A stretch of DNA of 64,000 bases from Firmicutes bacterium HGW-Firmicutes-1 (GTDB taxonomy: Bacteria; Bacillota; Clostridia; Lachnospirales; Vallitaleaceae): the NCBI GenBank assembly GCA_002841625.1, contig PHAG01000001.1, positions 310,001 to 374,000 of the forward strand, read 5' to 3'. This document shows positions 1-9,400 of this stretch, one piece after another (position 1 is the first letter of the stretch; the number at the start of each line of letters is the position of its first letter). A program made the translations under genes and the position numbers. A model generated the notes under the pieces. That model saw nothing but the letters and a program-made list of their open reading frames with translations. It made no database searches and was not told the DNA's origin.

Positions 1-213
1 GCGATAATTAAGTCCTTTAGAACTGAAATATTCATCTATATAAGCAATACCATATTTCTTAAGGAATAATTTATTAAAATCCTCTTCTGAAAGCTTGAAC
101 TCATTCGCTAGACTATTTGCTTTATTTCCGTTTATAGATGGATCTTTATTTAAAATATCTATTTTATCATCCGAAAACTCTTTTGCATTCTTATCAATTA
201 TGTAAACACTCAT
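1..213 (-). CDS. Hypothetical protein, 3' end outside window
   Basis: A 71-codon open frame starts at 213 and runs off the left edge, so the C-terminus is missing. The start is well supported: a GGAGG Shine-Dalgarno lies 6-7 bases upstream on the minus strand (217-225). The peptide begins MSVYIIDKNAKEFSDDKI and is hydrophilic, rich in Lys, Asp and Asn, with no signal peptide or membrane segment. I do not recognise the family. It lies 81 bases downstream of the small membrane protein gene, on the same strand as the PKS/NRPS genes, so it could be a further member of that operon; this is inference from position only. Confidence 0.6.
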   Translation of the reverse strand, partial: MSVYIIDKNAKEFSDDKIDILNKDPSINGNKANSLANEFKLSEEDFNKLFLKKYGIAYIDEYFSSKGLNYR

Positions 214-294
214 CCCTTTACCTCCAAAAAAAGAATTTCGTTCATTTCCCTCATTTAAGAGGAATGAATTCCATTGTTCATTATATACCTGTAT

Positions 295-834
295 TCATTC
301 TGGATTTTCTACTAGTTTTTCTACCGGCTTTTCTACTGACTGGTCAATTGGACCACCATTTAAGAATATTCGGAAGAATAGTATTAATCCACCCGTAAAA
401 AAAATACCACCTAACAGCGACACTTGCATCCATTCAAATGTTTCTTGTTTCTGACTTGCAAAGGCTATCGTATAATAACAAAATGCATAATTATTAAATA
501 TCATTGGAAGTACTTCGCCTAAAGAAATAAGCAAAAAAACGATTACAAATACAGGAACCATGTACATATAGTATATCCCTGTACCTCCAACGAGGTAGTT
601 AATTGATTTTAGGGCTATAGCTCCTAAAAGTATCCCTGAAATACTTCCAGTAAAAATATTCTTCAGTTGATTTGTTTTCCATCCACCTACTGTAAAGAGT
701 ACAAAAGGTATAAAAGCTGGCCATGTACTAGAATATTGAAGCAATCCAAGTAAATATAAAGTTACACAAACCCATACACTTGCAATGAATGCAGCTATAA
801 CAGTACCTTTTTCAATTTTCAACTTCTTTTTCAT
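295..834 (-). CDS. Small integral membrane protein, possibly DUF1097-like
   Basis: A 179-residue very hydrophobic protein with about five membrane segments (roughly residues 10-30, 36-50, 60-80, 88-110 and 137-158), a basic N-terminus (MKKKLKIEK) and a hydrophilic tail with a repeated VEK(P/L) pattern. Spacing of Gly and aromatic residues recalls the DUF1097 inner-membrane family, but this is an impression, not a search result. The frame is open to a TTG at 840; I chose the ATG at 834 because AGGAG then sits 7-8 bases upstream, whereas the TTG would touch the Shine-Dalgarno. It starts 25 bases after the NRPS gene stops, so it is probably the fourth gene of that operon. A role in export or self-protection is possible but unproven. 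Confidence 0.65.
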   Translation of the reverse strand: MKKKLKIEKGTVIAAFIASVWVCVTLYLLGLLQYSSTWPAFIPFVLFTVGGWKTNQLKNIFTGSISGILLGAIALKSINYLVGGTGIYYMYMVPVFVIVFLLISLGEVLPMIFNNYAFCYYTIAFASQKQETFEWMQVSLLGGIFFTGGLILFFRIFLNGGPIDQSVEKPVEKLVENPE

Positions 835-859
835 AATCAAAGCTCCTTTTTTGATTAAA

Positions 860-3800
860 TCATTTTTTTATATTTAGGTTTAAATCAATGTCTTTTGCCA
901 AGCGTTCAACAACTCCTTCTGGCGGATTAAATTCTAAGTCTGCTAGTGCCTGTGTTCTTGTTATCTCCCCTTTTCTAACAAGACTAGCATATTCCTCGTG
1001 GTACATTGTATGTTGCATTCTTTGTAAATCCATATAAGTATTGAGCCATACCATATCACAATTCGTAGTACGACCTGGATACGAAGTCTTCATTTGACGC
1101 CAATCAAACATTTCCTCACATTTCTTTCTCAAAATCACTTTATCCGTTTTGTTAAATTTAAATATATAAAAAGGTATTACAAGGATTTTATTTTTATCGA
1201 CTGGAGTGTCAAGATCTTCTCTTGCTAAATATACTTTCTGTTTACTCATTGGTTTTTGACGCTCCATAAATTCATCAAAAAAAGCTTCATCTTCTTGGAA
1301 TTCTTCAATCATTTCCTCCCAAAATTCCAATGCTGTTTCTTTATTTGCCATCATCGTAGCTTGTCCTTTTGAGTAACCATTGATAATTAAAGGAATGTCA
1401 TATCTGTCAGCAATTTCTACTGCATTGGCATATAATATGCCCCCACAAACAAAGCAACTACTTAATCCTTTTACCTTTGATTGATTTGTATGTTTCCATA
1501 ATTTCTTCATAAAAGGAGTATCGTGTTGTTTAATAATTAAGTCAACTTCTAATGCCTTACATAGCTTTTTAACATTATTTGTCGCTGTTTCATCTTCATA
1601 TCCATGATCATTATGAAATCCTAAGGCCTTGAGTTTATACTTTTTAACAATTTCTATTAAAGCTACACTGCTATCAACACCACCACTCAAAGGAACCAAT
1701 ACGTCATATTTATTTCCTAATTTTTTATATTTCTCTAAACTTCTTAGGAGCTCCTCCTCATCTGCAAAATCTTTTGAATCATCGATGATTACAGAATGAT
1801 AGTCTTTGCAATAATTGCACGTACCCTCTTCACTTATTTCAATTTTAGGAAAGGTATTTGGTAAAATACACTTTTTACAGGTTGTTATATCCTTTGTAGC
1901 TTTATCCCATAGAGCATTTATTTTACAAGTAAACTCTTCTTGTATGATTTCAATAAATGCTTGAATCGTCTCTTGCTTAAACAAATTTTTACTATAGGTT
2001 AGCATGATGTGTAGCTGACCTTCTACGATTACAATATTAAAATGAAGAATATAAGGTAGTTGATTTAATTTCCCGGAGGATAAATGGAGATTATCTACTT
2101 CAAATGTTCTATCTCCTGTTTGATGATCTAGATCACCTAGATAGTTATACCCGATTTGCGGAATAGGCAACTTATCAAAACCTTCATGTTTTTTTATATA
2201 TTTTAAAATACCATAATGAAAGCCATTATTAGGAACCTTCTTTATTTGATTTTTTACTTCATTTATTCTCCTTAAGGGCCCTTCACTCTTTTCATCTAAC
2301 GTAATTTGTAATGGATACATTGAAGTAAACCAACCTACTGTTCTTGTCAAATCAATGGAAGGATCTATTTCTTCCCGACCATGTCCTTCAAAATCAATGA
2401 GTAATCTATTATGACCCGTCCATTTGTACAAAGCTTCTGATATACATGTTAAAATAAACTCATGCCCATTAACAGCATATTCTAATGGAATGCTCTTTAA
2501 TATCTTCTCAGATTCGTTCCTATTTAATGATAAAATAGAATCTACTCTTGATTCTTCTGTATTTGATAAGATTGAATCTGAATAGTCGAAGGGTATCAAA
2601 GGTATATCCTTCATTGCTTCTAAATTCCAATACTGAATATCCGCTTCAAAGTCATTGGCTCTCGCGTAAGTTTCTAAAGCATTGCTCCAGGCTCTAAAGG
2701 ATGTTGTTTTACTTGGCAAATATAAATCCTTTCCTGTCTCTAATAATTCATAATATAAATTTAAATCTTCAATGATAATACCAAAAGAAACAAAATCGGT
2801 AATAAGGTGATGCATATAGATTGCAAGCGTTCCTTTATAATCATCCTGTATAAAATAACTTCCTTTTATCAACGGCGTTTGTGATATATAAAGTTCCATT
2901 TGTTTTTCAGAAATGATTTCCGCAACCTTTTCATCCTGTAAGCTTGTCTCTACTCCGGATAAATCATGAATCGTTAACATTCGATATTCTTTTTTTTCTT
3001 CAATTGTTTGAATCCATTTTGAATCTTTTTTCGTATAATAAGCTCTCAATTGATCATGATGATTTATAACGGCATTAAGTGCCTTTTCTAAATGGTTGAT
3101 ATGAATCAACCTATTCGTTTTGAGTAAAACATATTGATTAAAATGGGAAAAATCTTTAAAATGATCAAAAAACCAAGTTTGCGCTGGTGTTAACCCTATA
3201 TCTCCTGTGTAATCCTTTTCTTCTTTGGCATCCTTTTCTTCTTTGGTATCCTTTTCTTCTTTGGATTCCTTTTCCGCTTTAGAATCAGTTCCTGCTGTGG
3301 AATTCTGAATAGCATTGGATTTTTGAATATGCTTTGCTAACTCTTCAATTGTGGGATGTTGTAATAAATCACTCGTTTTACATCCCAATCCCATTTTTCT
3401 TAATCTTTGGATGGCTTGAATGGCCAGCAAAGAGTTTCCACCCAAATTGAAGAAGTTATCATGAATACCGATTTCCTCTTTGGTTTTTAAAACCCCTGCC
3501 CATATTTCGCTCAAATCTTTTTCAAGTTGATTTCTTGGAGCTTTATATAGCTCACTAGTTTCTACTTCAATAGATTTATTTTGCAGAGATTTTCTATCAA
3601 TTTTCCCATTTTGATTAAGCGGCATTTGGTCTAATTGAATGAATTTTGTTGGAATCATATAGCAAGGCATTTTTTCCGATAACTCTTTTCTTATTTCCTC
3701 TGCCAGAAGCTCCCTACTAGATACATAGTAACAGCAAAGATATTTTTCACTGTTTTGATCTTCTTTAATAACAACTACAGCCTCTTTTATTGTGTTTGTT

Positions 3801-6487
3801 TTCATTACATATTCTTCGATTTCACCACATTCTATTCGATAACCATTTATCTTAACTTGTTGATCCACTCTACCAATAAATTCAATAATACCATCTCTTC
3901 TTTTTCTAACAAGATCACCTGTTTTATATATTCTTTCCCCATTCACGTAGGGATTTTCTATGAATTTTTCTGTTGTTAAGCTCTCTCTATTTAGATACCC
4001 CCTACAAACGCCCTCTCCACCTATGTACAATTCACCAATCACACAATCAGGAACCAATCGCTTGTTTTGGTCAAATATATAGAGTTTCACGTTATCTGAT
4101 GGAACACCAATTGGTACTGCTTTGTCTTTATCCTTTTCTTTATCATAAGCATATATCATACAACCTACAACTGTTTCCGTAGGACCATATTCATTGTATT
4201 GAATAACCTTATGGCTGAATTTCTTGTCAATTTCTTCTGCTACTTTTCTTTCAAACTCTTCTCCTCCAACAATAAAGGCTTTTAGTCTTTTTGCAGAAAT
4301 ACCTTCATTTATTAAAGCTTTCAGATGAGAAGGAGTTAGCTTTATGATGTCTACCTTATCTTCCAAAAGTATTTTGTCCAAACAAAAGTCATCATCCCCA
4401 TACACTTCAATCGTATTACCAGATAATAAAGGAGTGAATATAGAGGTTACTGTTAGATCAAAGGAAATTGAAGAATAGAACGGAAATGTTAATCCTGTTT
4501 TATTCTCATCTCCATAATGGTTTATCGCCCAAGATATATAATTAACAACCCCTTTATGCTCTATCATAGCTCCCTTTGGTTTTCCTGTAGAACCAGATGT
4601 ATAAATAATATAAGCCAAATCATTTGGATGATTTATTAAATTAAGGTTATCTTCGTTATGTTCATAATCAATGCTATCCTCTAGATATATTTTTACACCT
4701 TTGAAATAATCAACTGATTTTATTTCTCTTTGAGTAAGTAAGATATCCGTTCCACTATCTTCAAGTATGAGTTTTAATCTTTCATCCGGATACTTAGGAT
4801 CTATAGGTAAATATGCTCCACCCGCTTTTAATACAGCAAGCATTCCTATAATACATTCAATAGAACGATTGGCCATAATCCCAACAATGTAATCCTTTCC
4901 AACACCATCAATTCTTAACCGCCTAGCCAGTTGATTCGCTTTCTTATTTAGCTCATCATACGATATGCTTTTACCTTCACAAGAGATTGCTATTTCACTT
5001 GGAATTTGTTTAACCTTTTCCTCAAACAATTCATGAATGCATTTGTTATAAGGATGATCTACTTGTGTTTGGTTATATAATGTAAGCTGTTCATATTTTT
5101 CTTCATCTGATAATAATGGAAGATCCGAAATAGGCATATTGATATCCGCAACAATTCCTTCTAGCAAAACATTAAAATGTTTTGACATTTTCTGAATTGT
5201 TTCTTCATGAAAAAGATCAGTATTATAGTTAAACTTTCCATGTAAATAATCACCCGTATCCTCTAAGGTAAGGATCATGTCAAATTGCCCTTCTTGCTGT
5301 GGAAGTGGATATGCCTCAAAGGAAACACCCTTTGACGCATGCCTTTGATTTCCGTTAAAATTTAAGTATTCAAATGTAACCTGAAATACAGGTGAGCGGC
5401 TTGGATCACGTTTTAATCTTAACTTATCAACCAACAAAACAAATGGATAATCCTGATGCTTTAAAGCGTCTGTTATTGTTGTTCTAACTTCTTGTAGTAA
5501 TTCTTTAAAAGATTTATCATCATGAAACTGAACTCTTATTGCTACCATATTAACCAGATAACCAACAATCTGATCAAAGTTTGGCTGCGATCTTCCGCTA
5601 ACTGGTATTCCCACAATAATATCATCTTGCCCAGAATAACGATGAAGAAATAATTGTAGTACCGCCTGCAACATTACAAATAGCGTTACCCCTTCCTCTA
5701 CTGCACATTTTTTTAATGCTTTTGTCATCTCTTTATTTATTGTAAAAGGTATAGATGATCCGTTATATGTTTGAACAGGTGGTCTTGGTTTATCAATCGG
5801 CAAACTTAATGTGGATAATTCACCTTGCAGTTTGTCTTTCCAAAACGCCCAGTGTTCCTCATTCATCGTACTTTCTACGGTCTTCTTTTGCTTGTTAACG
5901 AAATCTATATACTGTATCTCTCCTAGTGATGATAATGTGTTGTCACCACTCACTTCACCTTTATATAATTCCCAAAGCTCTTCGTTCATCAATAATAGCG
6001 TATGAAAGTCAGATATAATATGATGTGCACATATTAAAAGGATATCATGATCTTCTTTACAAAAAAGATGTACTCTAAATAGAGGTCCTTTTTCTAAATC
6101 AAAGGGCTGTCTATGGGTTTTTAATGCAGTATCGTATAATTGCTCTTCACTAAGATCTGCAACATCTAATTCTTTAAAATATACTTGTTGATAACCATGT
6201 ACAGTCTGCACTGGTTCTCCATCCCTATCAGAAAAAGTAGTTCTTAGTGAGTGATGTCTATTCACTAGTTTTTGAAAGGATCTCCTCAATGCCTTTATGT
6301 CTAACTTAGACTTAATCTTAAGTGGAAATGCAAGGTTGTATGCTATGCTATCAGGAGCTTCTTTAAATAAATACCATAATGCCTGCTGACCATAAGCTAG
6401 TGAGTACTCAAAAGTTGACTCAGATGCTTTTTGCAATAATAATTGTCTTAAAATTTCACGGTTATCAATTGATATTTCTGGTTTCAT
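860..6487 (-). CDS. NRPS (C-A[Asn]-PCP-E) with C-terminal PP-loop amidotransferase/thioamide-type domain
   Basis: 1875 residues. Condensation domain about 25-450 (HHIISD near 155). Adenylation domain about 485-985 with YTSGSTGKPKG near 627, NEYGPTE, YKTGDL and NGKIDRKSL. Reading the pocket positions gives D-L-T-K-I-G-E-V, one conservative change from the known asparagine code DLTKLGEV. Carrier domain with Ser1019 in LGGNSL. A Lys/Glu repeat linker leads to an epimerase-type domain, about 1095-1520 (HHLITD near 1225, EGHGRE near 1366, RTVGWFTSMYP, GYNYLG). The last 340 residues are not a thioesterase: CKKC (1537-1540), a CNYC pair, then the PP-loop SGGVDSS (1601) and a later CFVC. This resembles the N-acetyl sugar amidotransferase family (WbpG/PseA) and the broader ANH superfamily that includes CtaC of closthioamide synthesis. 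The gene starts 1 base after the upstream PKS stop, indicating coupled translation. The activity of the last domain is inferred. Confidence 0.92.
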   Translation of the reverse strand: MKPEISIDNREILRQLLLQKASESTFEYSLAYGQQALWYLFKEAPDSIAYNLAFPLKIKSKLDIKALRRSFQKLVNRHHSLRTTFSDRDGEPVQTVHGYQQVYFKELDVADLSEEQLYDTALKTHRQPFDLEKGPLFRVHLFCKEDHDILLICAHHIISDFHTLLLMNEELWELYKGEVSGDNTLSSLGEIQYIDFVNKQKKTVESTMNEEHWAFWKDKLQGELSTLSLPIDKPRPPVQTYNGSSIPFTINKEMTKALKKCAVEEGVTLFVMLQAVLQLFLHRYSGQDDIIVGIPVSGRSQPNFDQIVGYLVNMVAIRVQFHDDKSFKELLQEVRTTITDALKHQDYPFVLLVDKLRLKRDPSRSPVFQVTFEYLNFNGNQRHASKGVSFEAYPLPQQEGQFDMILTLEDTGDYLHGKFNYNTDLFHEETIQKMSKHFNVLLEGIVADINMPISDLPLLSDEEKYEQLTLYNQTQVDHPYNKCIHELFEEKVKQIPSEIAISCEGKSISYDELNKKANQLARRLRIDGVGKDYIVGIMANRSIECIIGMLAVLKAGGAYLPIDPKYPDERLKLILEDSGTDILLTQREIKSVDYFKGVKIYLEDSIDYEHNEDNLNLINHPNDLAYIIYTSGSTGKPKGAMIEHKGVVNYISWAINHYGDENKTGLTFPFYSSISFDLTVTSIFTPLLSGNTIEVYGDDDFCLDKILLEDKVDIIKLTPSHLKALINEGISAKRLKAFIVGGEEFERKVAEEIDKKFSHKVIQYNEYGPTETVVGCMIYAYDKEKDKDKAVPIGVPSDNVKLYIFDQNKRLVPDCVIGELYIGGEGVCRGYLNRESLTTEKFIENPYVNGERIYKTGDLVRKRRDGIIEFIGRVDQQVKINGYRIECGEIEEYVMKTNTIKEAVVVIKEDQNSEKYLCCYYVSSRELLAEEIRKELSEKMPCYMIPTKFIQLDQMPLNQNGKIDRKSLQNKSIEVETSELYKAPRNQLEKDLSEIWAGVLKTKEEIGIHDNFFNLGGNSLLAIQAIQRLRKMGLGCKTSDLLQHPTIEELAKHIQKSNAIQNSTAGTDSKAEKESKEEKDTKEEKDAKEEKDYTGDIGLTPAQTWFFDHFKDFSHFNQYVLLKTNRLIHINHLEKALNAVINHHDQLRAYYTKKDSKWIQTIEEKKEYRMLTIHDLSGVETSLQDEKVAEIISEKQMELYISQTPLIKGSYFIQDDYKGTLAIYMHHLITDFVSFGIIIEDLNLYYELLETGKDLYLPSKTTSFRAWSNALETYARANDFEADIQYWNLEAMKDIPLIPFDYSDSILSNTEESRVDSILSLNRNESEKILKSIPLEYAVNGHEFILTCISEALYKWTGHNRLLIDFEGHGREEIDPSIDLTRTVGWFTSMYPLQITLDEKSEGPLRRINEVKNQIKKVPNNGFHYGILKYIKKHEGFDKLPIPQIGYNYLGDLDHQTGDRTFEVDNLHLSSGKLNQLPYILHFNIVIVEGQLHIMLTYSKNLFKQETIQAFIEIIQEEFTCKINALWDKATKDITTCKKCILPNTFPKIEISEEGTCNYCKDYHSVIIDDSKDFADEEELLRSLEKYKKLGNKYDVLVPLSGGVDSSVALIEIVKKYKLKALGFHNDHGYEDETATNNVKKLCKALEVDLIIKQHDTPFMKKLWKHTNQSKVKGLSSCFVCGGILYANAVEIADRYDIPLIINGYSKGQATMMANKETALEFWEEMIEEFQEDEAFFDEFMERQKPMSKQKVYLAREDLDTPVDKNKILVIPFYIFKFNKTDKVILRKKCEEMFDWRQMKTSYPGRTTNCDMVWLNTYMDLQRMQHTMYHEEYASLVRKGEITRTQALADLEFNPPEGVVERLAKDIDLNLNIKK
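3211..3282 (-). repeat. 18-bp in-frame tandem repeat in PCP-E linker
   Basis: About four copies of an 18-bp unit encode a repeated (K/T/A)-K-E-E-K-D hexapeptide between the carrier and epimerase domains (residues about 1069-1093). The charged, probably flexible or helical linker keeps the reading frame. The last copy is diverged. Confidence 0.85.
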
Positions 6488-6488
6488 A

Positions 6489-9400
6489 TTATATACCTTC
6501 CTTTATTTGATCTAATAAATTGGTTACCTCTTCATCTGTTAAGTGTTCAACATCTAGTAAAAGCTTAACTGCTACTTCAGCCTCTAGCTTTTCACTCTCT
6601 TCCTTCATACTACTATCCTCAGTAACGATCCTACTTGTCTTAAATAATGCTAAATCAGCATCCTTTAATAATCTTTCTACATCCTCCTCTGAAATCATGT
6701 CAACATTCGTTAATAGTTGCGCCGCATCTTCTGGCTTTATTTTCATAAAGTCGTTTGATAGGTAGTAATCTTCTTTATGATTGATTGGTTCTTTTATATG
6801 ATTGATTGGTTCTTTTAAATTATTGACTGGTTCTTTATTAATCTTGTTTGATTCTTTATTAATCTTGATTGGTTCTTTATTAACCTTGATTGGTTCTTTA
6901 TCAATCTTTATTAGTTCTTTACCAATAGATTCTTTATTACCAATAATCTCTTTTTCAATATTTGTAGACTCTTCAATATTATTTTCAATAGAATATATGA
7001 ATTCATCTATACCAAACAATTCTGAGAGTTGGTCTCGATATAATTCAAGAAAATATTGAGTTAACTCAGTAATCGTTCTGTATTCAAATAAAAGTGTTTT
7101 TGGTAATTGTCCAAAGCTTTTTTCTAATTCATTGGTAAATTGCATAATCATAACTGAATCGACACCGTATTTCTCTATTGGAACATCTACTTCAATTCGC
7201 TCTATTGGGAGTTTAATTTCCTTTGACATCAACTCCATTAAATAGAATCTCGTTCTTTCTTCAATAACTTCTTCAATTGATGAATGGTTATGACTTTCCG
7301 TACTCTCAATTAAGATGTTCCCTGTCTTATCTATACTACCGAATTGAGTTGTAACCTCACCCTTAAATGTTTCGCTCTTAAATGACTCACTTTCTACTAT
7401 TCTGGAAACTTCTAATAATTTATCAATCTCTTTGTCAACATTTAATTGTGATGTTTGCCTCGTGATACTTGGATAACTTTTTTCAATTGTACCCGGTACC
7501 CAATATCTTTCCTTGGCAAATGGATACGTAGGTAAAGAAATTTTCTGTGGCAATTTATCTCGATACATATGTTTCCAATTTAAGTCAACACCACTGACCC
7601 AAAGTTCTGCAAGCATCTCAAGTTCATTATTTTGCATTAAGTCTTTTATGAATTCCTTTCCTTTTTGAACATTTAACAATTTCTCAATTGTTTGTTGAAT
7701 ATGTTTTTTGTTTCCAATATAGATGTTTTCTTGATTGCTTTTGCCTCTAAGATACTCTGTAACTTGTTTTATAGCCTCTGGAATAGTATAAGCAATCACT
7801 GCCAAGCGTTCATCTAATGCTTCTCTACCAACTTGTAATGTATAGGAAATGCTTTCTAAACTTGGTGTTATGGTTTTATGCTCAAGCAAATTGCTTAAGG
7901 ATTTTATAAGACGAAAGGCATACTCCCTCAATCTATTCGTATTGCTTGCTGATAATATTAAAATATATGGTTTTTGTTCCTCTTTTCGATCTGGGTATGC
8001 ATTTTGAACATATTCTTCAATAATCATATGGGCATTTGCTCCCCCTGCACCAAATGCACTGATACCAGCCCTTCTTGGAATTTTTCTTCCCTCAATATCA
8101 GGTTGTTTCCATTCTTCAAATTTACTTTGAACAAAGAAAGGTGATGTACTAAAGTTAATATTTGGATTTAATACTTGCGAATGAATTGATGGAACAAGTT
8201 CTTTATATTTCATTTGCAACAATACTTTTGTTAATCCTGCTATACCTGCTGCTGATTCAAGATGTCCGACATTGGATTTTACCGATCCAATAGAACAATA
8301 TTGTTTATCCTTAGAATTTCCAAAGGCTTTCATTAATCCCGATATTTCCACTGGATCTCCTAAGGATGTTCCTGTGCCATGGGCCTCAATATAGCTTATA
8401 GACCTCGGTTCAATACCCGCTCTTTTTATTGCCTTATCAATTAAGGTACCTTGTGCATTCGGATTTGGAATTGTATACCCGTTCGTTTTTCCTCCGTGAT
8501 TTATACTACTACCTTTTATCACACCATAAATTAAATCTTTGTCTTCTATCGCTTTATGTAATGGTTTTAAGATCACTGCACCTACACCTTCACCAGGAAC
8601 ATAACCGTCCCCACCTTCTCCAAAGCTTCTACATTTACCATCCGTAGATACAAACCTACCTTGGCTTAAACCAATATATTTATTTGGATGTATTGATAAA
8701 TTCACACCACCTGCAATTACGATGTCGCTATCACCACTACGTATACTTTCACATGCAAGATGAATTGCTGTAATAGAGGAAGAGCACATCGTGTCAATAG
8801 CTATACTTGGCCCGCTTAGGTTTAAACAATAGGATACTCGATTTGCTATAGATGCAAACGATGAGTTTAGTGCCATTATATTTCCTTTTATAGATTCTTC
8901 TACTCCATACATCTGGTAATGTCCATTCATAACACCTACAAATACGCCTACACAACTTTGGCTCAATACTTCTTTTGTATACCCGGCATCTTCAACTGCA
9001 TTCCAGGCGGTTTCTAAAAACAACCTTTCCTGAGGATCCATAAGCTCTGCTTCTTTTGGTGAAATGTTGAAAAATAGTGGATCAAACATATCTACATCCT
9101 CTAGGAATCCACCCCATTTGGTATAACATTTTCCCTTTTTATTTTTATCTGGATCGAAGTATTGGGAATGATCCCATCTATCAAAAGGTATTTCTGTTAT
9201 ACAGTCTTTTCCATTTTTCATATTATCCCAAAATTCTTCAAGATTTTTTGCCATAGGATATCTGCCACTTAAGCCTATAATTGCTATATCTTTATTTACC
9301 CCTTCTTTTTGGGCGATTTCCGTATGCTGAAATCTAGGCTTCTGAATCGTAAGTTCCTTTCTTTCCATAAACGATTCTTTTTTTTGTATTTGATTCTTTT

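Noticed and set aside
1537-1885. Thioesterase or reductase release domain at the NRPS end
   Set aside because: No GxSxG or Rossmann motif; the region has a zinc-ribbon-like CxxC pair and leads into a PP-loop.
3755-4182. Plus-strand open frames inside the NRPS and similar antisense frames throughout the window
   Set aside because: They lie opposite conserved domain motifs, have biased shadow composition and lack ribosome binding sites.
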